The notes beneath the pieces are model-generated. The model had not been told where the DNA came from and made no database searches. It worked only from the letters and a program-made list of their open reading frames with translations. From assembly GCF_001465595.2 (NCBI RefSeq), contig NZ_CP013481.2:2356001-2420000 (forward strand): a stretch of DNA of 64,000 nucleotides. The letters run 5' to 3'. The position numbers and the translations under genes were made by a program. This stretch comes from Pandoraea apista (GTDB lineage Bacteria > Pseudomonadota > Gammaproteobacteria > Burkholderiales > Burkholderiaceae). Shown piece by piece: positions 55,492-64,000 of the stretch. Numbering within the stretch: the stretch's first letter is position 1; each line of letters begins with the position of its first letter.

Positions 55492-56868
55492 ATGACTGAC
55501 GCAAAGAAGAAGCGCCCCGCCAAACTGGCCGGGGTCAAAGGCATGAACGACATTCTTCCGCAGGAGGAAGCCCTGTGGGAGTTCTTCGAGGAATCGGTGC
55601 GCGCTATGTTGCGTGCGTACGGTTATCAGCAGATCCGTACGCCGATTCTCGAACATACGCAATTGTTCACGCGCGGTATCGGCGAAGTGACCGACATCGT
55701 CGAGAAGGAGATGTACAGCTTCACCGATGCTCTGAACGGCGAGCAACTGACGATGCGCCCCGAGGGGACCGCGGCCGCCGTTCGCGCAACGCTCGAGCAC
55801 AACCTGCTGTACAGCGGGCCGAAGCGCCTGTGGTACTTCGGTCCGATGTTCCGCCACGAGAAACCGCAGCGCGGCCGCTATCGCCAATTCCACCAGGTGG
55901 GCGTTGAAGCGCTGGGCCTTGCCGGTCCGGATGCGGATGTGGAAATCATCCTGATGTGCCAGCGCCTGTGGGACGATCTCGGGCTGACGGGCATTCATCT
56001 GCAATTGAACTCGCTGGGGCAGGGCGAAGAGCGTGCACGCCATCGTGCCGATCTCATCGCCTATCTCGAGAAGCACGTTGACCTGCTCGATGAAGACGGC
56101 AAGCGCCGTCTCTATACGAACCCGCTGCGCGTACTCGATACGAAGAACCCGGCGATGCAGGAGATGGTCGAAGGGGCGCCGAAGCTCATCGACTACCTCG
56201 GAGAGGATTCGATCAGGCATTTCGAAGGCGTGCAGTCGCTGCTCAAAGCGAACAACATTCCGTTCACGATCAATCCGCGTCTGGTGCGCGGGCTCGATTA
56301 CTACAATCTGACCGTGTTCGAATGGGTGACCGACAAGCTGGGTGCGCAAGGTACGGTCGCCGGTGGCGGCCGGTACGATCCGCTCGTCGAGCAACTTGGA
56401 GGTGACGCCACGCCGGCATGCGGTTGGGCCATGGGCGTTGAGCGCATTCTCGAATTGCTGCGCGAAGACGACCTCGTGCCGCAGGCCGAAGGCGCCGACG
56501 TCTATGTCGTGCACCAGGGCGAAGCAGCTGTTGCTCCTGCGCTGGTTGCGGCCGAGCGCATGCGCGACGCCGGGCTGAACGTCGTGTTCCATTGCAGCCC
56601 GGACGGCAAGGGCAGCAGCTTCAAGTCGCAAATGAAGCGCGCAGACGCAAGTGGTGCGAACTTCGCCGTGATCATCGGCGAAAACGAAGTGGCTTCGGGC
56701 ACTGCCGTGGTCAAGCATCTGCGTGCCGCCGACCAGGCGAACAACCAGACCAGCGTGGCGTTTGACGGCCTCGCAGAGCATCTGATCGACGCAATCGTCG
56801 CCAGTGCCGACGAAAGCGTGAACGAAAGCCTGGCCGATGTCGGCGCGGGTAACGAAACCCTTCATTAA
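55492..56868 (+). CDS. hisS: Histidyl-tRNA synthetase
   Basis: A 458-residue class II synthetase. [20 protein letters not shown] is the conserved start; [20 protein letters not shown] and [20 protein letters not shown] form motif 2; [15 protein letters not shown] is histidine-binding; [12 protein letters not shown] is motif 3. The C-terminal HGTP domain has an acidic tail longer than usual. Confidence 0.96.
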   Translation: MTDAKKKRPAKLAGVKGMNDILPQEEALWEFFEESVRAMLRAYGYQQIRTPILEHTQLFTRGIGEVTDIVEKEMYSFTDALNGEQLTMRPEGTAAAVRATLEHNLLYSGPKRLWYFGPMFRHEKPQRGRYRQFHQVGVEALGLAGPDADVEIILMCQRLWDDLGLTGIHLQLNSLGQGEERARHRADLIAYLEKHVDLLDEDGKRRLYTNPLRVLDTKNPAMQEMVEGAPKLIDYLGEDSIRHFEGVQSLLKANNIPFTINPRLVRGLDYYNLTVFEWVTDKLGAQGTVAGGGRYDPLVEQLGGDATPACGWAMGVERILELLREDDLVPQAEGADVYVVHQGEAAVAPALVAAERMRDAGLNVVFHCSPDGKGSSFKSQMKRADASGANFAVIIGENEVASGTAVVKHLRAADQANNQTSVAFDGLAEHLIDAIVASADESVNESLADVGAGNETLH

Positions 56869-56900
56869 TCGAAGACGCCAGACACGGAGAGCACCGGCGA

Positions 56901-57530
56901 ATGAGCAGCTATCACGAGGAACAGGAACAGATCGAGAACGTAAAGGCCTGGTGGAAGCAGTACGGCAATTACGTTATCTGGACGCTGGTCGTCATCATGC
57001 TGGCCTATGGTGGCTGGAACCTTTGGCGCTATTACGATCGCAAGCAGACGGTCGAGGCGGGCGTGCTGTACGGCGAGCTTGAGAATGCCATCGACGCGAA
57101 GGACAAGGCAAAGGTTGCCCGTATCGCGTCGGACATGGAAAGCAAGTTCAGCGGCACGCCGTACGCGCAGATGACGGCGCTGCTTGCCGCCAAGTCGCTC
57201 GCGGACGCGGGGGATGCCGCGGGTTCGAAGGCGCAGTTGCAGTGGGCGGTGTCGAACGCGAAGGACGACGAGTACAAGCAACTGGCCAAACTGCGTCTGG
57301 CCGGCGTGCTGCTCGACGAGAAGGCGTATGACGAAGCGCTTAAGCTGCTCGACAATCCGCCTGCGTCGTATGCCGGCCTGTTCGCCGACCGTCGTGGCGA
57401 CGTGCTGGTCGCGCAGAGCAAGGTGGCCGATGCGCGTACCGCGTACAAGCTGGCGCTCGAAAAGCTCGACAAGCAGGATTCGGGCATGCGTCAGTTCGTT
57501 CAGTTCAAGCTCGACGCGCTGGGGGCCTGA
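56901..57530 (+). CDS. yfgM: YfgM family ancillary SecYEG/periplasmic chaperone-network protein
   Basis: A 209-residue protein. MSSYHEEQEQIENVKAWWKQ is the cytoplasmic start, one membrane helix follows (YVIWTLVVIMLAYGGWNLW, about 22-40), then a periplasmic TPR-like domain (AYDEALKLLDNPPASYAGLF). YfgM links the translocon to periplasmic chaperones. The hisS-yfgM-bamB-der order is the conserved one. Confidence 0.92.
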   Translation: MSSYHEEQEQIENVKAWWKQYGNYVIWTLVVIMLAYGGWNLWRYYDRKQTVEAGVLYGELENAIDAKDKAKVARIASDMESKFSGTPYAQMTALLAAKSLADAGDAAGSKAQLQWAVSNAKDDEYKQLAKLRLAGVLLDEKAYDEALKLLDNPPASYAGLFADRRGDVLVAQSKVADARTAYKLALEKLDKQDSGMRQFVQFKLDALGA

Positions 57531-57586
57531 CGCGCGTCGGCACTCCGTTGGCAAGTATTACCCTTCCATAACGCATAACCGGGTAC

Positions 57587-58810
57587 ATGATGATCCTTAA
57601 CGACTTCCGTCGATCGATGCCGCAAACGATGGCCATGTCACAGTCCGTGCCGGCGTCGACACGCCGTGGCATTTTCAAGCGCGCAGGCAGTGTTGTGCTG
57701 ACGCTGGCGGTGCTGGGTACGCTGGGGGGATGCGGAATTTTCGGCAGCAAGCCGGCGCACGAGCCGACGCCGCTCACGGAGATCAAGCAGGCGCTGACCG
57801 TCAAGCAGATCTGGACGGCAAGCGTTGGCAAGGCCGGCGCTTACAGCTTTGCACCGGTCGCGGTGGGCAATGCCGTGTTCGCCGCAGGCGCCAACGGCAG
57901 CATCGTGCGCGTGGACGCGGACACGGGGGCCTCGACATGGTCGGCCAAGGCGGATACGAACATTACCGCCGGCCCGGGCAGCGATGGCGAGACGACTGTC
58001 GTTGCGACCCACAAGGGTGACGTGATCGCGTTCGATCACGACGGCAAAGAAGCGTGGAAGGCCAACGCCGGAAGCGAAGTGCTGACGGCACCGCTGGTGG
58101 GCCGTGGGATCGTTGTCGTGCGCGCGATCAACAATCGCGTGACGGCGTTCGATTCGGGCACCGGGGCGGTGCGTTGGTCGTACTCGCAACCGACGTCGAC
58201 GCTCACGCTGCGTACCGGCACGGGGATGACGTTCGTTGGCGACCGTGCTGTGGTGACGGGTTTCCCGGGCGGCAAGCTGGTGGCGCTCGATGCGAATACC
58301 GGCAACCCGCTGTGGATCACGCCGCTGTCGTTCCCGAAGGGTGTGACGGAAGTGGAGCGTGTGAACGACGTGACCGGCTCGCCGGTCGTGTTCGGGCGTC
58401 AGGTGTGCGGTGCGACGTTCCAGGGCCGTGTGGGGTGTGCCGATGTGCAGACCGGCAATGGCCTGTGGGCTCGCGATTTCTCGTCGCCGAACGGCGTGAC
58501 GCAGGATGAGCGTGTGGTGGCGGCGGTGAATACCGACGGCGCTGTGTACGCATTCAACGCTGCCGATGGCAGTACACTGTGGCAGAACGACAAGCTCAAG
58601 TACCGCGACCTGTCGGCGCCGTTGGCGCTCGGCCGCGTGGTGGTAGTGGGCGACAAGCAGGGCTATCTGCATTTCCTGTCGCGTGACAACGGTGAGCTTC
58701 TGGCTCGTGTCAAGCTGAGCGGTGCGATCAGTGCGCAACCGATCCTTGCCGGCCAGACATTGGTTGTGCAAACGCGCGACGGCAACATCTACGGCTTCCG
58801 TCCGGAATAA
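57587..58810 (+). CDS. bamB: Outer-membrane assembly lipoprotein BamB
   Basis: A 407-residue lipoprotein of the BAM complex. The lipobox GTLGGC precedes GIFGSKPAHEP. An eight-bladed PQQ-type beta-propeller follows with repeats such as VDADTGASTWSAKADTNI, FDHDGKEAWKANAGSEV and LDANTGNPLWITPLS. The start is uncertain: ATG 57587, 57590, 57617 or 57629; the later ones give a more usual signal peptide. It lies between yfgM and der. Confidence 0.93.
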   Translation: MMILNDFRRSMPQTMAMSQSVPASTRRGIFKRAGSVVLTLAVLGTLGGCGIFGSKPAHEPTPLTEIKQALTVKQIWTASVGKAGAYSFAPVAVGNAVFAAGANGSIVRVDADTGASTWSAKADTNITAGPGSDGETTVVATHKGDVIAFDHDGKEAWKANAGSEVLTAPLVGRGIVVVRAINNRVTAFDSGTGAVRWSYSQPTSTLTLRTGTGMTFVGDRAVVTGFPGGKLVALDANTGNPLWITPLSFPKGVTEVERVNDVTGSPVVFGRQVCGATFQGRVGCADVQTGNGLWARDFSSPNGVTQDERVVAAVNTDGAVYAFNAADGSTLWQNDKLKYRDLSAPLALGRVVVVGDKQGYLHFLSRDNGELLARVKLSGAISAQPILAGQTLVVQTRDGNIYGFRPE

Positions 58811-58888
58811 CCGGTTACCGGCAGCACCCGGGCATTTTCCGGGAACGGCCGGCAGCGCGCCGGCCGTCTTCGTTTTTAGGGCTTATTC

Positions 58889-60226
58889 ATGAAACCCGTG
58901 ATCGCGCTCGTAGGGCGCCCCAACGTCGGCAAATCGACGCTATTCAACCGTTTGACCCGCTCGCGCGACGCGCTCGTCGCCGACATGCCCGGGCTCACGC
59001 GCGACCGTCACTATGGCGAGGGGCGCGTTGGCGAGCATCCGTACTTGCTGATCGATACCGGTGGCTTCGAACCCGTTGCCAAGGAAGGCATCTTCCACGA
59101 AATGGCCAAGCAGACGCGCCAGGCCGTGGTCGAGGCCGACGTAGTGATCTATATCGTGGACGGGCGCCAGGGTCTCACGCCGCACGACCAGATCATTGCC
59201 GACTATCTGCGCAAGACGGGGCGCAAGATCATGCTCGTGGTCAATAAGGCCGAGGGCATGAAGTATTCGTCGGTCGCGAACGAATTCTACGAACTCGGTC
59301 TGGGCGACCCGCTCGCGATCTCGGCCGCGCACGGCGATGGTGTAAAGGAAGTCATCGACGAAGCCATCGCACCGTTCTATGCGAACGAAGACGAGAACGA
59401 CGACGACAAGCAGAACGACGGACGGGTGAAGATCGCCATCGTGGGGCGTCCGAACGTTGGGAAATCGACGTTGGTCAACACGCTCCTCGGTGAAGAGCGC
59501 GTGATTGCTTTCGACATGCCGGGTACCACGCGCGATTCGATCCATATCGAGTTCGAGCGTCAGGGGCGCAACTATACGTTGATCGACACGGCTGGTTTGC
59601 GCCGTCGCGGCAAGGTATTCGAGGCCGTCGAGAAGTTTTCGGTGGTGAAAACGCTGCAATCGATCGCCGACGCGAACGTCGTGATCCTCATGCTCGATGC
59701 GCGTCAGGACATCTCGGATCAAGACGCACATATCGCTGGTTTCATCGTCGAATCGGGGCGTGCACTGGTCGTTGGCGTGAACAAGTGGGATGGACTGGAC
59801 GAGTACACCCGTGAGCAGACCAAGCAGGAATTGGAGCGAAAGCTCAAGTTCCTCTCCTTTGCGAACTTTCACTTTGTTTCGGCCGCGAAGGCGACAGGCA
59901 TTGGCCCGTTGATGCGTTCGGTGGACGAGGCGTATGCGGCGGCCATGAGCAAATTGCCGACGCCGAAGCTCACGAAGGCCCTCATCGAGGCGGTGGAGCA
60001 CCAGCAACCGCGCCGTTCGGGGTTCTCCCGTCCGAAGCTGCGCTACGCACACCAAGGGGGCTCGAACCCGCCGATCATCGTCATTCACGGGAATAGTCTC
60101 GATGGTGTAACCGATACATATCGCCGTTACCTCGAGAACCGTTTCCGCGAAACTTTTAAGTTGAAGGGCACTCCATTACGCATAGAGTTCCGGAACAGCG
60201 CGAACCCTTACGCCAAGGGCGAGTGA
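58889..60226 (+). CDS. der: Ribosome-assembly GTPase Der (EngA)
   Basis: A 445-residue protein with two tandem GTPase domains. The first has [16 protein letters not shown] and NKAEG; the second has GRPNVGKST again, DTAGLRRRG and NKWDG. A C-terminal KH-like domain follows ([38 protein letters not shown]). It is required for 50S subunit maturation. Confidence 0.97.
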   Translation: MKPVIALVGRPNVGKSTLFNRLTRSRDALVADMPGLTRDRHYGEGRVGEHPYLLIDTGGFEPVAKEGIFHEMAKQTRQAVVEADVVIYIVDGRQGLTPHDQIIADYLRKTGRKIMLVVNKAEGMKYSSVANEFYELGLGDPLAISAAHGDGVKEVIDEAIAPFYANEDENDDDKQNDGRVKIAIVGRPNVGKSTLVNTLLGEERVIAFDMPGTTRDSIHIEFERQGRNYTLIDTAGLRRRGKVFEAVEKFSVVKTLQSIADANVVILMLDARQDISDQDAHIAGFIVESGRALVVGVNKWDGLDEYTREQTKQELERKLKFLSFANFHFVSAAKATGIGPLMRSVDEAYAAAMSKLPTPKLTKALIEAVEHQQPRRSGFSRPKLRYAHQGGSNPPIIVIHGNSLDGVTDTYRRYLENRFRETFKLKGTPLRIEFRNSANPYAKGE

Positions 60227-60352
60227 AAGCCAGTCCAGGGCGGGGTTTTGCTGGCGACGCTAGCAAAATCAGCTATAGTGTGGAAGTCAGGGTGGGAAGC
60301 GCGCACATGCCCTGGCTTACGGTCATTTGCTAAAAATACAATGGAGTAACTT

Positions 60353-60589
60353 ATGAGCAACAAAGGGCAACTTTTACAAGACCCGTTTCTGAACGCCTTG
60401 CGTAAGGAGCATGTTCCCGTCTCGATCTATCTGGTCAACGGTATCAAGCTGCAGGGAAACATCGAGTCGTTTGACCAGTATGTCGTCCTGCTGCGCAACA
60501 CGGTCACCCAAATGGTCTATAAGCATGCCATTTCGACGGTCGTACCTGCGCGTCCGGTGAATTTCCATCCGGAAGCCGAGCAGTCCTGA
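60353..60589 (+). CDS. hfq: RNA chaperone Hfq
   Basis: A 78-residue hexameric Sm-like protein pairing small RNAs with messages. [20 protein letters not shown], the Sm1 core ([20 protein letters not shown]) and Sm2 ([10 protein letters not shown]) are standard. GGAG lies 7 nt before the ATG. The order der-hfq-hflX-hflK-hflC is a known cluster. A short hairpin follows. Confidence 0.98.
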   Translation: MSNKGQLLQDPFLNALRKEHVPVSIYLVNGIKLQGNIESFDQYVVLLRNTVTQMVYKHAISTVVPARPVNFHPEAEQS

Positions 60590-60597
60590 TTCAGGCT

Positions 60598-60636
60598 CGC
60601 CCGACCGGGTGTCTCTCCGGCCGGGCGAATTTCTCT
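60598..60636 (+). terminator. Hairpin between hfq and hflX, possible attenuator
   Basis: CGCCCGACCGG (60598-60608) pairs with CCGGCCGGGCG (60617-60627) except at one position, followed by AATTTCTCTT. The weak T-run suggests partial termination after hfq. Confidence 0.55.
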
Positions 60637-60652
60637 TCCCCATCGCCCGCAC

Positions 60653-61858
60653 TTGTCCAACAGCCCCAATACCCATCCCCAGCGTAGCTTGACGATCAAC
60701 GCCGCGCTCGTCGGCATCGATTTCGGTAAACTCGATTTCGAAGCCAGCCTCCAGGAACTCGACCTTCTGACGCAATCCGCAGGCGCCACGCCTGTCGTGA
60801 CCATTACCGGTCGCCGTCACAGTCCTGATGCAAAGCTCTTCATCGGCAGTGGTAAAGCCGAAGAACTGCGTCTCGCCATCGAAGAGTACGACGTCGAACT
60901 GGTGATTTTCAATCATGCGCTGACACCCGGTCAGCAGCGTAACCTCGAACACCTGTTGCAGCGTCGTGTGGTCGACCGTACCAGCCTGATCCTCGATATC
61001 TTTGCCCAACGCGCGAAGAGTCATGAGGGCAAGCTGCAGGTTGAACTCGCACAACTGCGGTACCTGTCCACGCGCCTGGTGCGCGCCTGGACTCACTTGG
61101 AACGTCAGAAGGGCGGTATCGGCTTGCGTGGACCGGGTGAAACGCAGTTGGAAACCGACCGCCGTCTGCTTGGCGATCGTGTGAAGTCGCTGGAAGGCCG
61201 CCTCCAGAAACTTCAGCGCCAGCACGACACGCAACGTCGCGCGCGTCAGCGCAGCGGTACCGTGTCGATTTCTCTGGTGGGCTATACAAATGCGGGCAAA
61301 TCCACGCTGTTCAACGCGGTGACGAAGGCGAATGCCTACGCCGCAGATCAGCTCTTTGCCACGCTCGATACCACGTCCCGCCGCGTTTATCTTGGCGATG
61401 TCGGGAACATCGTGCTGTCTGATACTGTCGGATTCATCCGCGAGCTGCCGCACCAGTTGGTTGCGGCATTCCGGGCGACGCTTGAGGAGACGGTACACGC
61501 CGACATGCTGCTGCATGTGGTGGATGCCTCGAGTCAGGTGCGTCAGGAGCAGATGGCCGAGGTCAACGCCGTTTTGGCGGAAATCGATGCGGCCGACATC
61601 CCGCAGATTATCGTCTGGAACAAGATCGACGCGGTGCCGGAACTGGCCGCACAAGGGCCGAGAATCGAGCGGGATGAAGCCGGGCGCGTTGCGCGGGTCT
61701 TTTTGAGCGCGCGTACCGGCCAGGGCCTCGACCTGCTGCGTGAGGCCATTAGCGAGGCGGTTGTGGCCGGCACTGCTGGGTTACAATCGCAGATCGAAGC
61801 GCCCGATGTCCGGCTCATCGACCGTTGGGGCGATGTGCCGCGCGCAGAAGACAGATAA
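60653..61858 (+). CDS. hflX: Ribosome-associated GTPase HflX
   Basis: A 401-residue GTPase that splits stalled ribosomes. The N-terminal domain contains LLTQSAGATPVVTITGRRHS and FNHALTPGQQRNLEHLLQRR. A long basic helix and GGIGLRGPGETQLETDRRLL come next. The G-domain has SLVGYTNAGKSTLF, DTVGFIRELPHQLV and VWNKIDAVPE. No ATG precedes the conserved region; TTG 60653 (or TTG 60689) must serve, which implies low translation initiation. Confidence 0.93.
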   Translation: MSNSPNTHPQRSLTINAALVGIDFGKLDFEASLQELDLLTQSAGATPVVTITGRRHSPDAKLFIGSGKAEELRLAIEEYDVELVIFNHALTPGQQRNLEHLLQRRVVDRTSLILDIFAQRAKSHEGKLQVELAQLRYLSTRLVRAWTHLERQKGGIGLRGPGETQLETDRRLLGDRVKSLEGRLQKLQRQHDTQRRARQRSGTVSISLVGYTNAGKSTLFNAVTKANAYAADQLFATLDTTSRRVYLGDVGNIVLSDTVGFIRELPHQLVAAFRATLEETVHADMLLHVVDASSQVRQEQMAEVNAVLAEIDAADIPQIIVWNKIDAVPELAAQGPRIERDEAGRVARVFLSARTGQGLDLLREAISEAVVAGTAGLQSQIEAPDVRLIDRWGDVPRAEDR

Positions 61859-62097
61859 CACGAGACGTCACGCCGCGAAGGGTGGCTGCCACGGGGAATA
61901 CCGGCAGCGCAGCTCAACGCGGGTGACGAACTGGCAAGAGACCAGACGGAGGCCGGGCAAGGCCGCCGATCGGCACACCAGAGATTCGGGAACTACGCGC
62001 GATCCGGCAGCATGCGCGCTCCGAAGTGAGGCGCGCCGGTCGCAACGCCAAGACCGCTTCAGTCACCACGCTTCTACCTATGCTTCCAAGAGCTTTG

Positions 62098-63441
62098 ATG
62101 CGACGAGTTGGCTTGATTTTCTCCCTGAACGACCCGCGCTGGGGGCGGGACGGCGGCGGCGATACGCCGTCCGGCAATCAGGAACCGAACCGCCCCGACC
62201 GCGCGAACAATCCGAATCCGCAAGATCAGAAGGAGCCGCAGCGCGGCCCGCAAGGCCCGCAGCAGGAGGGGCCGCCCGATCTCGACGAGCTGTGGCGCGA
62301 TTTCAATCGGCGTCTTAACCGTATCTTCGGCCGCAAGGGCGGCGGAGGCGGTAATAACAATGGCGGCTCGAGTAATTTTTCCGGCGGCTCGCGCGGATCA
62401 AGCATTGGCGTTGGCGTTGTCATTGCGCTGGCGTTTCTGATCTGGCTGGCCACGGGCATCTTCATCGTCCAGGAAGGCCAGGTCGGTGTCGTTACGCAAT
62501 TCGGCAAATACAAGTACACGACGACTTCGGGTATCCAATGGCGTTTGCCGTACCCGTTCCAGTCCGTTGAGATCGTGAACATGTCGCAGATCCGTTCGGT
62601 CGAAATCGGCCGCTCGAATACGATTCGCGATACCGATCTGAAGGACTCGTCGATGCTCACGGGCGATGAGAATATTATCGACGTGCGTTTTGCCGTGCAG
62701 TACCGCATCAAGGATGCCACCGAGTTCCTGTTCAATAACGTGGATGCCGAATCGTCGGTGAATCTGGCCGCGCAAACTGCGGTTCGCGAGATCGTCGGCA
62801 AGAGCAAGATGGATTTCGTGCTCTACGCCGGCCGTGAAGAAATCGCCAATGAACTGGTCACCTCGATCCAGCGCATTCTGGACGACTACAAGACCGGCAT
62901 TCTGGTCACCAGTGTGACCATGCAAAGCGTGCAGCCGCCTGAGCAGGTGCAGGCCGCGTTCGACGACGCCGTGAAGGCCGGTCAGGATCTGGAGCGCGCG
63001 AAGAATGAAGCGCAGGCTTATGCCAATAACGTGATTCCGCGTGCCAAGGGTACGGCGTCGCGTCTGACGGAAGAGGCTGCCGGCTACAAGGCGCGCGTTG
63101 TATCGCAGGCGCAGGGCGACGCCGATCGCTTCAAATTGGTGCAGGAAGCCTATGCCAAGGCGCCGGGTGTCATCCGCGAACGGATGTACCTCGACACAAT
63201 GCAGCAGATCTACTCGCGTACCACGAAGATCATGGTGGATTCGAAGAACAACAGTCTGTTGTACCTGCCGTTGGACAAGATCATGGAGCGTACACGCAGT
63301 GGCGACGCGTCGTTGCCGGCGCCGGCCTCCGGTGCGGCAGCGAACGCGGCCACAGGATCGTCTGCTGCAGATGACAGCACGGATGCCGACCATGATCGAT
63401 CGCGCGCGGCATTGCGCAACCGCGACCGCGATTCACGCTAA
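62098..63441 (+). CDS. hflK: FtsH-protease modulator HflK
   Basis: A 447-residue SPFH/prohibitin-family membrane protein, forming with HflC a cage around FtsH. The N-terminal region is Gly/Pro/Asn/Gln-rich (SLNDPRWGRDGGGDTPSGNQ). A membrane helix follows (IGVGVVIALAFLIWLATGIF), then the periplasmic SPFH domain (EGQVGVVTQFGKYKYTTTSG) and a coiled region (AKNEAQAYANNVIPRAKGTA). Start is uncertain: ATG 62098 has a weak AAGAG; ATG 62080 is also in frame. Confidence 0.92.
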   Translation: MRRVGLIFSLNDPRWGRDGGGDTPSGNQEPNRPDRANNPNPQDQKEPQRGPQGPQQEGPPDLDELWRDFNRRLNRIFGRKGGGGGNNNGGSSNFSGGSRGSSIGVGVVIALAFLIWLATGIFIVQEGQVGVVTQFGKYKYTTTSGIQWRLPYPFQSVEIVNMSQIRSVEIGRSNTIRDTDLKDSSMLTGDENIIDVRFAVQYRIKDATEFLFNNVDAESSVNLAAQTAVREIVGKSKMDFVLYAGREEIANELVTSIQRILDDYKTGILVTSVTMQSVQPPEQVQAAFDDAVKAGQDLERAKNEAQAYANNVIPRAKGTASRLTEEAAGYKARVVSQAQGDADRFKLVQEAYAKAPGVIRERMYLDTMQQIYSRTTKIMVDSKNNSLLYLPLDKIMERTRSGDASLPAPASGAAANAATGSSAADDSTDADHDRSRAALRNRDRDSR

Positions 63442-63453
63442 GGGGATAAGCGC

Positions 63454-64000
63454 ATGAACCGTATTGGAACTGTAATTGTTGCGCTGATCGTTTTGTTGAT
63501 CGTGCTTGCCTCGACCATGTTCGTGGTGGATCAGCGCCGTTTTGCCGTGGTGTTCTCGCTGGGCGAGATTCGCGACGTGTATAGCCAGCCTGGGTTGAAA
63601 TTCAAGTTGCCGCCGCCGCTCCAGACGGTGTTGTATCTGGACAAGCGCATCATGACCATCGATAACCCCGAGCCGGAGCGCTTTATCACGGCTGAGAAGA
63701 AGAACCTGATCGTCGATTCGTATGTGAAGTGGCGCATCGTCGACCCGCGTAAGTTCTACGTGAGCTTCAAGGGGGAGAGCCGTCTGGCTCAGGATCGTCT
63801 GACGCAGCAGATTCGCTCGGCGCTTCAGGAGGCGTTCACCAAGCGCACGGTGACGGAAGTGGTGTCGTCGCAGCGCGAGCAGGTGATGCAGTGGGTCAAG
63901 CAGAAGGTCGGCGAAGACGCGGCGCAGGTCGGCATCGAGATTGTCGACGTGCGGATGCGTCGCGTGGATCTGGCCGCTGGCATTAGCGATTCGGTATATA
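63454..64000 (+). CDS. hflC: FtsH-protease modulator HflC, N-terminal part
   Basis: The gene begins 12 nt after hflK with AGGGGAT upstream of ATG 63454 and runs off the right edge (182 codons visible). MNRIGTVIVALIVLLIVLAS is the membrane anchor; VDQRRFAVVFSLGEIRDVYS and PGLKFKLPPPLQTVLYLDKR are SPFH-domain sequences of HflC. It forms a hetero-oligomer with HflK around FtsH. Confidence 0.95.
   Translation, partial: MNRIGTVIVALIVLLIVLASTMFVVDQRRFAVVFSLGEIRDVYSQPGLKFKLPPPLQTVLYLDKRIMTIDNPEPERFITAEKKNLIVDSYVKWRIVDPRKFYVSFKGESRLAQDRLTQQIRSALQEAFTKRTVTEVVSSQREQVMQWVKQKVGEDAAQVGIEIVDVRMRRVDLAAGISDSVY

Noticed and set aside
1..64000. CRISPR arrays, insertion sequences, prophage or rRNA
   Set aside because: No regularly spaced repeats, transposase, integrase, phage structural gene or rRNA sequence was seen.

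Overview
The window is about 64 kb of high-GC DNA with dense, mostly plus-strand genes. Gene content and order point to a betaproteobacterium of the order Burkholderiales, family Burkholderiaceae. The supporting blocks are surE-pcm-nlpD-rpoS, ispG-hisS-yfgM-bamB-der-hfq-hflX-hflK-hflC, ffs upstream of dnaX-ybaB-recR, and ppiA/ppiB divergent from cysS. A Pandoraea-like species is my best guess, but that is inference from general character and not from a marker gene. I see no transposase, integrase, phage gene, CRISPR array or rRNA. One tRNA (Ser, GCT) and the SRP RNA are present.

Layout. 1-10.6 kb: peptidyl-prolyl isomerases and a TPR protein (minus), then cysS, an AlkA-type glycosylase with a histone-H1-like tail, accA, tilS, lysC, tRNA-Ser, an FKBP isomerase and an MdfA-type exporter. 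10.6-17.7 kb: an LpxO-like hydroxylase (minus) divergent from a complete yejABEF peptide importer. 18-25 kb: an NlpC/P60 hydrolase, a patatin-like lipoprotein, a probably Fur-controlled iron-binding protein, a TPR protein, rho and trxA. 25-28.5 kb: ffs, dnaX, ybaB, recR. 28.7-38.8 kb: an accessory amyloid locus (next paragraph). 39-43.3 kb: a CoA-transferase and a nitrate/sulfonate-type ABC importer. 43.5-50.8 kb: surE-pcm-nlpD-rpoS, an exonuclease, rlmD and a BAX-inhibitor-1 protein. 51.2-64 kb: ndk, rlmN, rodZ, ispG, hisS, yfgM, bamB, der, hfq, hflX, hflK and the start of hflC.

The most interesting region is 28.7-38.8 kb. It reads as a Fap-type functional amyloid export locus. It holds two small exported proteins, a FapB-like and a FapC-like subunit with GxVNVASGxGNxQxN-type repeats, a C39-peptidase-like FapD with an intact Cys-His-Asp triad, a FapE-like protein and a FapF-like coiled-coil plus beta-barrel porin. 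It is bracketed by a sigma-54 activator (GAFTGA motif) on the left and a LuxR-type regulator with a degraded receiver on the right. A near-consensus -24/-12 promoter (TGGCACGGAAGTCGCT) lies just upstream of the first operon gene, so the neighbouring activator and promoter form a consistent regulatory unit. A perfect-palindrome terminator sits directly after the FapC-like gene and probably sets the ratio of subunit to export machinery. Two exported proteins sharing the motif ANxVxLWDE flank the locus and have no function that I recognise.
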